Assembly (NCBI RefSeq): GCF_002234575.2
Contig: NZ_CP022464.2
Coordinates: 5,146,001-5,210,000 of the forward strand
Reading direction: 5' to 3'
Source of the DNA: Enterocloster bolteae
GTDB taxonomy: Bacteria; Bacillota; Clostridia; Lachnospirales; Lachnospiraceae
Length of the DNA stretch: 64,000 bases
Positions 38,181-47,341 of this stretch are shown here, in pieces. Below the pieces are notes generated by a model, which saw only the letters and a program-made list of their open reading frames with translations, was not told the origin of the DNA and made no database searches. Each line of letters starts with the position of its first letter. Within the stretch, counting starts at the first letter, position 1. Position numbers and translations under genes: made by a program.

Positions 38181-38873
38181 CTAAATCCACGGATTTCCCA
38201 GAGAATGAGGTTCTTCGCCCAAAGAACCAAGAAGTTGTTTACCCGCATGAATCGCTGTCCGCAGCGCCTGTCGCACCGCTGCAGATTCCCCTGTGAAACA
38301 CAGCACCACCTCATTAGCAAAGCAATTGTCAAGAGGGTGATGATAACCGATCACAGTCACCGGGGCAGACTTCACCGCCAGATCCGATACGAGGCATCCT
38401 ATGGCGGCCGGCCCGCAGCATATGATTCCAAACGCCTTGCCTTCCACCGCTCCCAGCGTCTTGACACAGCACTGCCCCGCCCTCGCAGTATAGCTAAAGG
38501 AAAGATGACCTGCGTCATTTACATAAACTTCGCCGAACTGTTTCGGCAGCTGTTCCAGAGCGATCTCTACCGCATGCCTTGCATCCGATACATCGTTGGC
38601 TCCAATATAGAACAGGGTACCGCATCCAGCTCCGCCCTTGCTGTCCCTGGATGCCTCCATGGAGATCAGCTCCACATCAGCCGCCTTTACAGCCTCATCC
38701 ACAGCAATCACCTGCGGCCCTACCGCCACGCGGCCTCCAAAGATGCCAATAGAACGGTATTCTCCCAGCTTCATAAATGGTGCAAGGGAAGGATCGATTC
38801 CGGGAATCACCAGACCGATCGTATCTCCTATTGCAGTACCTACAAATTCTGTTATCTGGCTATGGTCTGTCAT
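38181..38873 (-). CDS. pduB: BMC-T shell protein, PduB-like (no N-terminal extension)
   Basis: 230-aa microcompartment shell protein with two fused BMC domains, forming a pseudohexameric trimer tile. It starts directly at TEFVGTAIGDTIGLVI and keeps ARHAVEIALEQLPKQFG and FTGESAAVRQALRTAIHAGK. Compared with the 264-aa paralogue at 56565-57359 it lacks the 34-residue N-terminal extension, matching a PduB'-like form. It is isolated 18 kb from the main shell operon, beyond the regulators, with an ATG preceded by CAGGAG and a TATAAT about 30 bases upstream. It may modify shell permeability or replace the longer form under some conditions. Confidence 0.85.
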   Translation of the reverse strand: MTDHSQITEFVGTAIGDTIGLVIPGIDPSLAPFMKLGEYRSIGIFGGRVAVGPQVIAVDEAVKAADVELISMEASRDSKGGAGCGTLFYIGANDVSDARHAVEIALEQLPKQFGEVYVNDAGHLSFSYTARAGQCCVKTLGAVEGKAFGIICCGPAAIGCLVSDLAVKSAPVTVIGYHHPLDNCFANEVVLCFTGESAAVRQALRTAIHAGKQLLGSLGEEPHSLGNPWI

Positions 38874-39453
38874 ATGGTTTCTCCTGTTCTTTCATTTAAC
38901 ATATCCTTATTATACCATAGCTATTTCTTCTTCTATATGCAAAATCAAAACCATAAACCTGTAAAATCCATTCGAGTCTGTGTTGGACATGTTTGGTGAT
39001 AATATCTTTATCCTACAACTGTGGCACTAATATTCTCTTTTTAGAACTATACTTTTGCCATAAACCGATTCCTTTGCATGAATTATACGAAATAGCCATG
39101 CGTAACTACCGCTGTCGTTCTCCCGCTTCTGTACTTCCGCATCCTTCGTTCTCATGATACAATCAATGTATCTGATATGATATGGAGCCAGTTCGAGCTA
39201 ATGTATTACAGAAGAAGATGAGGAGGACTTTTGAGATGTAGATTACTTTTTAAATGAATTTGATGATATTGAAAATGACAATTTCGGTGAAGAAGGACTC
39301 TATATCTTCTAAATCCAAATTATTTACTTTCTATACCAGCTTTTTTAACGGGCTATTTTCATATTTTTAATCAAAAATAAATACTTTCCCATAAAGAGAA
39401 AAGCGGCCTTCTATGCATTACACAGAGCAGACCGCATTTACATCAAACAGATT
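38874..39453. other. Intergenic region with remnants and a terminator
   Basis: No intact gene. A plus-strand fragment around 39250-39312 reads NEFDDIENDNFGEEGLYIF before a stop and may be a gene remnant. GCGGCCT (39403-39409) and AGACCGC (39429-39435) form an imperfect stem that, on the minus strand, precedes TTTTCTCTTT, a likely terminator of the response-regulator gene at 39454. Confidence 0.45.
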
Positions 39454-40455
39454 TCATTTTTTTATTTTATTCTTATATTCCTTCACAGTCATATTCTCAT
39501 ATTTTTTAAATACTCTGCTGAAATAGCTGCTTTCGCTGTATCCAAGACGGAAGGCAACCTCCCCGATACTGTCCTCTGTGAAATAAAAATATCCCTTCGC
39601 AAGATGCATCTTTTTCATATGAAGATACTCTGTAACGCTCACATGGAACTGTGACCGGAATATCCTGCTTAAATATCCCTGGCTGACTGCACAGTTCTCA
39701 ATAATCTTATTGAGCGTAATCTCTTCTTTAATATGCTGATCAATATACAGAAAAATATTGTCAAGAAGAGGATACCGTTTCATACTGCTCTGCTGGAACA
39801 AATAATCGACCACGCGGAACAGCCACAACTCAGATGTTTTCTTCTCTAAAATCAAACTCTTATTGATGGGAAACAGTTCAATTATGGTATTCTTTTCATC
39901 ATATAAATTCTGCGTGTCCGTCAGCTGCTGCCCTATGTAAGAAAATGCTTTCACCAGCCGGTCCGGCTCAGGGCCGGCATTTTCATAAATACAGTCTATA
40001 ATCCCCGGAAGTCTTTGGTAGAACATCTGAAAGTCCCTTTCTTTCAGTATCTCCACCAACTCCTCCACCTGTTTATTTGAGGTATCTTCCTTCTCTGTTT
40101 TATAGTTTCTAAAGATTGTATTCAGATTTTTGGCCATAACCGGTTTTTCAATCATTGCCTTTACCGTCCCCGGAACAATGCTCTCAATCAGGCCGGCCGA
40201 AGTGCAGACTGTCATTCCATAGATCACCGTATCAGGGCAAAACTGGCGGATGAGCCGACCTGTTTCCGCGCCTGATATTCCCGGCAGCTGCATTTCCACA
40301 AAAACAAGATCAACTGCGCATGACCTGCATACCTTGACAGCCTTCTCTCCGGTTGTCACCTTATCAACAATCTCAAACTGTTCATATCCGGCAATCATTG
40401 CTTCAAGCGCTTCCTGTGAAAGCATATCGTTGTCAACAATCAAAATTCTGTACAT
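39454..40455 (-). CDS. AraC-type response regulator with Glu at the phosphosite
   Basis: 333-aa YesN-like regulator: receiver domain (residues 1-120), linker, and C-terminal AraC HTH (NCAVSQGYLSRIFRSQF; EVAFRLGYSESSYFSRVFKK). The receiver has DND instead of the usual DD(D/E) pocket and, at position 54, Glu in DLVFVEMQLPG where Asp is expected; the codon is GAA. The conserved Lys (IEKPV) remains. Asp-to-Glu can mimic phosphorylation, so this copy may be constitutively active or phosphorylation-independent. It lies 17 bases downstream of its sensor gene. The paralogue at 44779 keeps Asp54. Confidence 0.9.
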   Translation of the reverse strand: MYRILIVDNDMLSQEALEAMIAGYEQFEIVDKVTTGEKAVKVCRSCAVDLVFVEMQLPGISGAETGRLIRQFCPDTVIYGMTVCTSAGLIESIVPGTVKAMIEKPVMAKNLNTIFRNYKTEKEDTSNKQVEELVEILKERDFQMFYQRLPGIIDCIYENAGPEPDRLVKAFSYIGQQLTDTQNLYDEKNTIIELFPINKSLILEKKTSELWLFRVVDYLFQQSSMKRYPLLDNIFLYIDQHIKEEITLNKIIENCAVSQGYLSRIFRSQFHVSVTEYLHMKKMHLAKGYFYFTEDSIGEVAFRLGYSESSYFSRVFKKYENMTVKEYKNKIKK

Positions 40456-40472
40456 AATTTTGAAATCCCTTC

Positions 40473-41795
40473 TTACTTATACTCCGGAAAGATAATTTCG
40501 CATCTACAGCCTTTGTTTTTGTTAATCTCAACTGTAATAGTATACTCATCTCCAAACAACTGAGCCAGCTTTCTCTTTGCGCACTCCATTCCCAGCTGAA
40601 TATAATATCCCTCATGATTATTTTTGTATGGTTCAAATCTGATTTTAAGCTCCTCATTACTGAAACCGCTGCCTGTATTGATGATCTCCAAAACAAAGTT
40701 ACCCTGTTTCAGATAACCGTTCAAGCTGATCGATCCGCCCTCCGGGCTCAGCATGACGCCGTGATAGAAGGCATTTTGGACAAAAGGAAACAGCACGCCT
40801 GCCGGCAGCTTCATCATCTGCATTTCCCGCGGAAAATGAAGGGTATAGTTAAACTGAGAACCTAACCGTATTTTCTGAAATTTAAGGTATTGTTCTACAT
40901 ATTCCAGTTCGCCTGCAAAATGAACAAAGGTGCCCTTGTCCGCAATCCCATATTTGACATGGCTGATAAACAGATCCGCCAGCTCAGTGGTTCTCTCCGC
41001 CTGTTCCACGGTTCCCAGGTTCTGCAGGGCAATCAGCATATTCAGGTAGCTGTATGGATTGGACTGTGCTTCCAGCTCATGGAAACGCACCTCCAGCTCA
41101 GCTTTTTCTTTTAAATGCTTCTGGTTTGTCTCCTGGATTTTCTTAATGCGCTTTTTCAGCATATCCTCCTGATAATACTGGTTGGCCCTGTTTTCACTGA
41201 GCTGTGTGATCACCAGACTTACCAGATTTGCCATATCCAGTATCTTTTCATATGAATATACCGGTAGTTCTTCAAATCTCTGCCTTGATTCCTCCCGCAG
41301 CCGTCTGAAACGTTCTGTCTCAACAGTCGGTTCTATTTGCCTAACTGTCTCCGGGGCGTCCTCGCAGCGGAACTGGCCGCCCAAAAAACCGCCCAGGTAA
41401 TTGCCCTCCACCACAATCGGAATCGCCATCTCAATCAAACCGCATGGGCAGAAATAAATATGGGTTTTCTTTGTGACTGCGGCCTGAATGGACCCCATGG
41501 CATCCGAAGTCCGGCAATTCTGGCGCAGTTCCTTATCCTCCCTGAATTTTCTGCAAAAATCAGAGAAAAAAGTCATGTCTGTGACCGGTTCCCCTTTATA
41601 ATCAACTGTAACAAACGCAAGTCCGGTCGCCTTCGACAGACTCTCCTGTATATGTTCCAGCTTGTCTCTTCCAAAGAGACGGATTATATCTATGGAACCA
41701 ATTCCGCGGCTGGTCTCCCCTGTGTCCCTTTCTTCCTGGTCAGTGGATGCAAGCGGGCCTGTATCTTCGAATATCCTGTCGAGTTCTTCCATCAT
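40473..41795 (-). CDS. PocR-domain sensor, degenerate histidine kinase
   Basis: 440 aa, no membrane segment. The PocR ligand-binding domain (about residues 35-200) contains HIYFCPCGLIEMAIP and YLGGFLGGQ; PocR domains sense small metabolites such as 1,2-propanediol. A coiled linker leads to a LytS/YesM-like kinase region, but the usual NPHF(L/I) phosphoacceptor reads NPYSYL, with Tyr248 in place of His. The ATP lid is also weak: INTGSG where D-x-G-x-G is expected. It may signal by direct contact with the regulator. It starts with GAGGAAAAATG and has its own promoter. Confidence 0.85.
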   Translation of the reverse strand: MMEELDRIFEDTGPLASTDQEERDTGETSRGIGSIDIIRLFGRDKLEHIQESLSKATGLAFVTVDYKGEPVTDMTFFSDFCRKFREDKELRQNCRTSDAMGSIQAAVTKKTHIYFCPCGLIEMAIPIVVEGNYLGGFLGGQFRCEDAPETVRQIEPTVETERFRRLREESRQRFEELPVYSYEKILDMANLVSLVITQLSENRANQYYQEDMLKKRIKKIQETNQKHLKEKAELEVRFHELEAQSNPYSYLNMLIALQNLGTVEQAERTTELADLFISHVKYGIADKGTFVHFAGELEYVEQYLKFQKIRLGSQFNYTLHFPREMQMMKLPAGVLFPFVQNAFYHGVMLSPEGGSISLNGYLKQGNFVLEIINTGSGFSNEELKIRFEPYKNNHEGYYIQLGMECAKRKLAQLFGDEYTITVEINKNKGCRCEIIFPEYK

Positions 41796-41822
41796 TTTTC
41801 CTCTTCAATGATTATATAAATT

Positions 41823-41851
41823 ATTTTACTCTTGTTTTCCATGAAATACAA
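41823..41851 (-). promoter_or_regulatory. Sigma-A promoter of sensor/regulator pair 1
   Basis: Minus-strand TTGTAT (41846-41851), 17-base spacer, TAAAAT (41823-41828). No AraC-type boxes are seen here. Confidence 0.7.
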
Positions 41852-41865
41852 TCTATTTTGTTCTC

Positions 41866-41900
41866 AAAAAGACCGGTCTGCATTACAGTCCGGTCTTTTT
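41866..41900 (-). terminator. Terminator of the second glycyl radical enzyme gene
   Basis: AAAAAGACCGG / CCGGTCTTTTT, an 11-base perfect inverted repeat with a 13-base loop, located 28 bases beyond the stop at 41928. It can work in both directions. Confidence 0.8.
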
Positions 41901-41927
41901 GGTATGATAGCTTTTTAGGGTTAACGT

Positions 41928-44435
41928 TTAAAGGGCCTGTTCTGTACGGCTGATGATATCATCCTGTACTTCTTTAGCAAGAACCGTAAACTGCGCACTG
42001 TATCCAGCCACACGCACCACAAGGTCTTTATACAGTTCTGGATGCGCCTGTGCATCCAACAGAATATTCTTGTCAATTACATTGAACTGAATATGCATAC
42101 CTTTATGGTCAAAGTAGGAACGCACCACTGCTGAAAAACGCTTGAGACCTTCATCGCCTGCCAGGGCAGATGGAAGGAACTTCTGGTTATACAATGTACC
42201 ATTGGAGTAGTTCTCATGATCCAGCTTTGCAACCGACATAGCTGCCGCAGTCGGACCGTTTGTGTCCTTGCCCTGTCTTGGCGATACACCGTCCGCCAAC
42301 GGCTGTTTTGCAAGACGTCCGTCAGGCAGAGCTCCAACATCCTTTCCAAACAATACATTAGCCGATACAGGATAGCATCCTGCCTGGTATACTCCGCCTC
42401 TTGGGTTTTTATATTTTTCCACTTCACGTGAGTAGATCTGGCCACATCGTCTGGCAAGCAGATCCACATCATCCACATCATTTCCGTACCATGTGGTGTT
42501 CTCCATAATGCGTTTGATCCTCGCGTATTCCCCGTCCCCTGCATTCGCGGTCTGCGATGCAGAAAGCTGTGACTGAAGGGCTGATACGTCAATGGAACCG
42601 TTACTGCTGAGAATCCGTTTTACAGCCTCGTAAATCCTGGCCTCATCGTCGGAAGCGGTCTCACAGCAGCCGCAGCCGAAATTGTGATCCAGCGCATCCT
42701 TTAATTGAGCCATGGTAAGTTCTTTATTCTCAAAGACATGCGTCTGCATCGCATAAATGGAGTCACCGCAGTCAGCAACACCGAACGCCTGAGGTCCTGT
42801 AAAATTATAGACAGCCCCACCATGCTGCAGGCTGAGTCCCTTGCCAATACAGTCATCGACCAGACCGGAAAGGAATGGAAGCGGAGTTCTCTCTGTATGC
42901 GCATAATCCACGCTGTTACAGGCTTCTACTACGTGATGTACAAAGTACTGGATCTGTTTCTCAAATGCGCGCCACACATCCTCAATACTCTTGAACGACG
43001 TAACATCTCCCGTATCCGGCCCCACCTGGTGTCCGTTGTTCTTTCCGCCATTTAATGTAAGCTCCAGTATTTTCGCCACATTTACAAAGGCCGAATCATG
43101 CCAGCCGTCCGTCTTGTGCGGGCTCTGCGGCTCCACACAGCCGATCATGCCGTAATTTCTCGCATCCGCCAGGGATACACCGCGGTTGCAGAGGGCGGGT
43201 ATAATTGTCTCATCATTATACATGGCCGGCACGCCGGTTCCCAGGCGTACCACCTCACATGCTCTGTACAGAAACTCCTCCGGAGTATTCTGGTGAACAC
43301 GGATCGAGAAGGAGGGCTGCGGAAGCTGCACATGGGCTGCCGCCACCATACACATGTAGGAGACATCGTTAGTTGCGTCCAGTCCATCGCCGGTCTGACC
43401 GCCGACAATCAGGTTCTGGAATCCGCCGTAACCGGCAAATGCCTGTGCGGATACTTCATCTCTGATTTTGCTGAGTCCGTTGAATTTTACCCATAAACAG
43501 TCCAGAAGCTCCTGTGCAAATTCCTCTGAAATATTATGATCCATTTTCAGATATGGATACATATACTGGTCAAATCTTCCCGGGGAGATCGAATGTCCAC
43601 TGGATTCTATCTGGATCAGAATCTGTGTAAACCAGAATGCCTGACATGCTTCATAAAAATTAGTCGCCCCATGCTCTGGAACCCTGTCACATACCTGAGC
43701 AATACGAAGTAATTCTGCCTTCCTGACCGCGCAACTGCATGAAGCCGCCATCTCCCTGGCTTTAACCGCATATCTGCGGGCAAACTGAATGGATGCGTTG
43801 TAGCAAATAATCATCGATTCATAAAAGGTTCTCTTTTTTACATAATCAGGATCATTCTGATCCAGTTTCTCCATTGTCTCCACAATCAGTTTAATCAGAC
43901 CGGAAAATCCAAGCTCCAGAACTTTCCCATAATCCGCGGACACATGTCCTATTCCGCCGTAAAAATAGTTGCCCACCGTAAACACACCGTTGGAAATAGC
44001 TTCTTTTGTAGCCTCCGACATATACGCGGATGCCAAATCACTGGTTGTCTTACCTTTCCAGTATTTGAAAGCCTCCTTTAACTCACTTTTTGCAGCTTCG
44101 CTGATCTTAAAAGGATCGGCGCTTCTCTTATCCATGGTATCGAACTCTTTTTCCACCCATTCGAACGAAAACTCCGGATAGATCTGGGCGGAGCGGAGAT
44201 TTTTAGTAATTACACCCACAACCAGCTCGTCATCTCTAATTACGATGGGAAGATGGTTTAAGATTCTCTCCAGCGCTTTTGCGCGCCTTATAAGGATAGG
44301 CATCCCTTCCGTTTCGCGGTACGATTCTGTGACCAGTACGGCACGCTCCGACTCAACTTCCGGTACAGCAGCCACAAACGCTTTCTTTAAGCGCTTTATT
44401 CGTTCAGTTGGTTCTGTAAAGCCTTTTGCTATCAT
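41928..44435 (-). CDS. Glycyl radical diol dehydratase (propanediol/glycerol type), copy 2
   Basis: 835 aa. The catalytic set of B12-independent glycerol and 1,2-propanediol dehydratases is present: His164 (IGHVSADYG), His281-Ser282 (GHSISPGRFDQ), Cys433 and Glu435 (GCVEP), Asp447 (GWHDSAF) and the radical Gly811 (RVAGYSAQF). Numbering agrees, as I recall it, with the Clostridium butyricum enzyme. It removes water from a vicinal diol to give an aldehyde after activation by the radical-SAM activase at 57387. An extra segment of about 45 residues lies near 600-645. It is a single-gene unit with its own AraC-box promoter, separate from the main operon. Confidence 0.9.
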   Translation of the reverse strand: MIAKGFTEPTERIKRLKKAFVAAVPEVESERAVLVTESYRETEGMPILIRRAKALERILNHLPIVIRDDELVVGVITKNLRSAQIYPEFSFEWVEKEFDTMDKRSADPFKISEAAKSELKEAFKYWKGKTTSDLASAYMSEATKEAISNGVFTVGNYFYGGIGHVSADYGKVLELGFSGLIKLIVETMEKLDQNDPDYVKKRTFYESMIICYNASIQFARRYAVKAREMAASCSCAVRKAELLRIAQVCDRVPEHGATNFYEACQAFWFTQILIQIESSGHSISPGRFDQYMYPYLKMDHNISEEFAQELLDCLWVKFNGLSKIRDEVSAQAFAGYGGFQNLIVGGQTGDGLDATNDVSYMCMVAAAHVQLPQPSFSIRVHQNTPEEFLYRACEVVRLGTGVPAMYNDETIIPALCNRGVSLADARNYGMIGCVEPQSPHKTDGWHDSAFVNVAKILELTLNGGKNNGHQVGPDTGDVTSFKSIEDVWRAFEKQIQYFVHHVVEACNSVDYAHTERTPLPFLSGLVDDCIGKGLSLQHGGAVYNFTGPQAFGVADCGDSIYAMQTHVFENKELTMAQLKDALDHNFGCGCCETASDDEARIYEAVKRILSSNGSIDVSALQSQLSASQTANAGDGEYARIKRIMENTTWYGNDVDDVDLLARRCGQIYSREVEKYKNPRGGVYQAGCYPVSANVLFGKDVGALPDGRLAKQPLADGVSPRQGKDTNGPTAAAMSVAKLDHENYSNGTLYNQKFLPSALAGDEGLKRFSAVVRSYFDHKGMHIQFNVIDKNILLDAQAHPELYKDLVVRVAGYSAQFTVLAKEVQDDIISRTEQAL

Positions 44436-44470
44436 TTAACATCCTCCTTATATATTATTTTTCTACCACC

Positions 44471-44536
44471 ATCATACCCTAATTTCTATAAAAAACCGAT
44501 TCAATATATAAGCTAAAAAATCTCACAATACAGACT
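44471..44536 (-). promoter_or_regulatory. AraC-type operator and promoter of the second dehydratase gene
   Basis: Minus strand: boxes AGTCTGTATTGTGA (44523-44536) and AGCTTATATATTGA (44501-44514), start-to-start 22 bp, then 24 bases to the -10 TATGAT (44471-44476). The -35 (TCGGTT) is poor and abuts the proximal box, as at activator-dependent class II promoters. Confidence 0.65.
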
Positions 44537-44560
44537 TCTTTCAAATAAAAAAAATTAATT

Positions 44561-44607
44561 CCCCGGCTTATACATGTCATTTTAGACACCACATGTATAA
44601 GCCGGGG
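44561..44607 (-). terminator. Strong terminator after sensor/regulator pair 2
   Basis: A 17-base perfect inverted repeat (arms 44561-44577 and 44591-44607, CCCCGGCTTATACATGT) followed on the minus strand by AATTAATTTTTTTTATTTG. It isolates the dehydratase promoter from upstream transcription. Confidence 0.85.
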
Positions 44608-44650
44608 ACATTTTTGATAAAACAGGACAATCCAAACCTGCATCCACGCA

Positions 44651-44682
44651 GAACATGCCCTGGAGATACCCAGGGCATGTTC
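44651..44682. repeat. 13-bp perfect hairpin without T-run
   Basis: GAACATGCCCTGG-AGATAC-CCAGGGCATGTTC. It lies between the regulator stop and the terminator, in the 3' untranslated region, and may stabilise the mRNA 3' end. Confidence 0.55.
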
Positions 44683-44778
44683 AAGGTTAACTCATTACCA
44701 ACCAACTGGTCGAGCTCCAGATGAAAAGAAACTCTCACAGAATCCGGATATCTGGCGCATGTCATAATCAGAACCCGA

Positions 44779-45825
44779 TTAGCGATTCCCGCAACGGCCA
44801 GTTTCCGTTTTTTTTCCAGGAGAACTTTGACGAATTTTGTTCTTGTATTGCTTAACCGTCATATTTTCAAACTTTTTAAACACTTTACTGAAATAGCTGC
44901 TTTCATTGTATCCGAGACGGAACGCAACTTCCGCAATACTGTCCTCGGTAAAGTAAAAATATCCCTTGGCCAGATGCAGTTTTTTCATATGAAGATACTC
45001 TGTAACACTGACCTGAAACTGCTCCCTGAAAATCCGGCTCAGATATCCCTGGCTGATGGCGCAGTTCTCAATAATACTGTTAAGCGTGATATCTTCTTTT
45101 ATATGTTTCTCTATATAAATAAAAATATTCTCCAACAGCGGATAACGGCCGATACTGTTTTGCTGGAACAGAAAATCCATCACCCTGAAAAGCCAAAGCT
45201 CGGATGTTTTCCGGTCCAGAATCAACACCTCGTTAATAGGAAACAGCTCTGATATATTCCCGCTGTCGCCATACATGCTTCTGGTATCCAAAAGGTTTTG
45301 TCCCAGATAAGTGAATAGCTTAATAAGCCGGACTGAATCCTCCCCGGCAATCCCATAGATCTCATCGATGACTCCGGCAATCCCGCCGTAAAAATCTCCG
45401 AAATTTTTGTTTCTGAGATATGAAGCAAGCGTCTCAAGCTGGTTCTGCACAGAATCTTCGTGCTCTGTCTTATAGTTCTCCAGGATCTTTTTCAGAAAGT
45501 TGTATGTAATCGGTTTTTCCAGAAAATCCTTTACCTGGCTGTGAGCTGCGCTGCGGATCAGAATATTGGCAGCATGGGCAGAAAGGATATATATATTAAT
45601 CTCCGGATTTGACTGGTGAATAATCCTGCTGGCTTCCAGGCCGGTCATTCCCGGCATCAGCATATCCATGAATACAATATCGATCACGTCCTCTTTACAA
45701 GCCCGCACCGCCCCCTCGCCGGTTCCCGTCATATGAACCACCTTGAACGCACTGTCCTTCGCAATCATTATATTCAGCGCTTCGCGCATAAGTATATCAT
45801 CATCAGCTATCAAAACCCTGTACAT
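44779..45825 (-). CDS. AraC-type response regulator (canonical Asp)
   Basis: 348-aa paralogue of the regulator at 39454, with receiver pocket ADDD, phosphoacceptor Asp54 in DIVFMDMLMPGM and conserved Lys in LEKPI. The C-terminal AraC HTH (NCAISQGYLSRIFREQF; EVAFRLGYNESSYFSKVF) is nearly the same as in its paralogue, so both may bind the same boxes. It starts two bases after the sensor gene's stop. It probably activates the microcompartment promoters. Confidence 0.9.
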   Translation of the reverse strand: MYRVLIADDDILMREALNIMIAKDSAFKVVHMTGTGEGAVRACKEDVIDIVFMDMLMPGMTGLEASRIIHQSNPEINIYILSAHAANILIRSAAHSQVKDFLEKPITYNFLKKILENYKTEHEDSVQNQLETLASYLRNKNFGDFYGGIAGVIDEIYGIAGEDSVRLIKLFTYLGQNLLDTRSMYGDSGNISELFPINEVLILDRKTSELWLFRVMDFLFQQNSIGRYPLLENIFIYIEKHIKEDITLNSIIENCAISQGYLSRIFREQFQVSVTEYLHMKKLHLAKGYFYFTEDSIAEVAFRLGYNESSYFSKVFKKFENMTVKQYKNKIRQSSPGKKTETGRCGNR

Positions 45826-45827
45826 GA

Positions 45828-47159
45828 TTACTCAGTCCTTTCTTCATAATGTTCAGGCCATAGTAAAATAGTTTTTGATCCCTTGTTTCTGTAGCTTTCT
45901 GAGATTATGCTGTACTCCTCTCCAAACAGGCGCTTCATTTTTTCCCTGGCGTATTCCATGCCCATTTTGATGTAATATCCTTCGTGTTTGTCTTTGTATG
46001 TTTCATACTTGATATCCAGCTCAGCTTCCGTCAACCCCGGACCGGTATCATTAATTTCCAGCACTACATTACCGTTGCGCACGTAACCCGTTACAGTGAT
46101 CTGTCCGCCTTCTTTTTTCAGCATCACGCCATTATAAAAAGCATTTTGGATAAAGGGCATCAATACGTCGGAGGGCATCTTCTGCATATGCAGGTTTTTC
46201 GGTACCTGAATCGAATATTCCAGCCGGTCTCCCGTCTTTTTTTTCTGAAACAGCAGATACTGTTCCGCATGTTCAAGCTCTCCGGAGATGTGCACGAAGG
46301 TACTCTTTTCCATGTATTTATACTTTATATAATCAATGAAAGAGCTCAGCAGTTCGTTTGTTCTGGGCGCGTCCTCTATAATTGTCAAATTAAGCAGCGA
46401 TGTCAGCATGTCCAGAAGTTCATACTGGTTGCCGCGCATTTCCAGCTCCTGTACTCTCTTGTTCTTCTGTACAATCTCCTTGGCGTAACCATGGTTTACC
46501 GTCTGTATCTTTTTAATACGCTTTTTTAAAATATCTTCCTGGAGATGCTGGCTGATCTCGTTCTCACTTAACTGATTGATAACCAGAAAAACAAGATTGG
46601 CTATGTCCAGAAATTTTTCATATGAATAAACAGGAATTTCATCGAGCAACGATTTGTATTGGACCACCGCTTCATCCGCTTTTGCCGCGTGCATCACGGA
46701 CGATAACCGGCTCACCGAATCGGGTGCGTCATTACATTGGATTTGACCGCCGATAAACCCGCCCAGATAATGACCGCGCACGATAATTGGTATCGCAACC
46801 TCCAAAAGTCCGCATGGGCAGAAGTATACGTTTGTTTTCTGTGTAACCGCTGCCTGGATGGATCCGAACGCATCGGATGATTTGCACCGTTCCATTGCCA
46901 CCGGATTGTTCCGGACCTTTTCACAGTATCGTGAAAAGGATGTAGCAGATGTAATGGGATCCCCCTTAAAATCCACGGTTATAAAAGCCAGCCCGGTTGC
47001 TTTGGAAAGGCTCTCCTGAATGGTCTCCAGTTTCTCTTTTCCGAACAGATGAATGATATCCAGTTCGTTGATACGGTCCTCTTCATTTATGCTTAGATAT
47101 TCATCCAATGCATCTGGTTCCACTTCATCCATGTGCATCATCTTGTGATATTCCGCCAT
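45828..47159 (-). CDS. PocR-domain sensor, degenerate histidine kinase (second)
   Basis: 443 aa, soluble, organised like the sensor at 40473: PocR domain with VYFCPCGLLEVAIPI and YLGGFIGGQ, coiled linker, and kinase-like C-terminus. The phosphoacceptor motif reads GNQYELLDML: Tyr246 replaces His and the preceding Pro is Gln. The ATP-binding region is better kept here (INDTGPG), with the N-box as PFIQNAFYNG. ATG 47159 is chosen: a GAGAGG site lies eight bases upstream, and the in-frame GTG at 47189 would coincide with the transcription start. Confidence 0.85.
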   Translation of the reverse strand: MAEYHKMMHMDEVEPDALDEYLSINEEDRINELDIIHLFGKEKLETIQESLSKATGLAFITVDFKGDPITSATSFSRYCEKVRNNPVAMERCKSSDAFGSIQAAVTQKTNVYFCPCGLLEVAIPIIVRGHYLGGFIGGQIQCNDAPDSVSRLSSVMHAAKADEAVVQYKSLLDEIPVYSYEKFLDIANLVFLVINQLSENEISQHLQEDILKKRIKKIQTVNHGYAKEIVQKNKRVQELEMRGNQYELLDMLTSLLNLTIIEDAPRTNELLSSFIDYIKYKYMEKSTFVHISGELEHAEQYLLFQKKKTGDRLEYSIQVPKNLHMQKMPSDVLMPFIQNAFYNGVMLKKEGGQITVTGYVRNGNVVLEINDTGPGLTEAELDIKYETYKDKHEGYYIKMGMEYAREKMKRLFGEEYSIISESYRNKGSKTILLWPEHYEERTE

Positions 47160-47193
47160 CTGATTATCCCTCTCTTTACTGCCTGTCACTGCT

Positions 47194-47222
47194 ATTTTAT
47201 CACTTTTATTTCTTTATAACAA
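47194..47222 (-). promoter_or_regulatory. Sigma-A promoter of sensor/regulator pair 2
   Basis: Minus-strand TTGTTA (47217-47222), 17-base spacer, TAAAAT (47194-47199), 35 bases before the ATG. It resembles the promoter of pair 1. Confidence 0.75.
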
Positions 47223-47261
47223 TCATCTTTCAATGCAGAGGGTTGGATTGGAACGGCAAAA

Positions 47262-47293
47262 GGCCGTGCTGTATCCCTTTGGGCGGCACGGTC
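47262..47293 (-). terminator. Terminator of the long microcompartment operon
   Basis: GACCGTGC / GCACGGCC stem followed on the minus strand by TTTTG, 50 bases after the alcohol dehydrogenase stop at 47342. Confidence 0.6.
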
Positions 47294-47341
47294 TTATGTC
47301 TATCTTGTCATAAGGCATCTGTTCTGTATTTCATCTGTATA

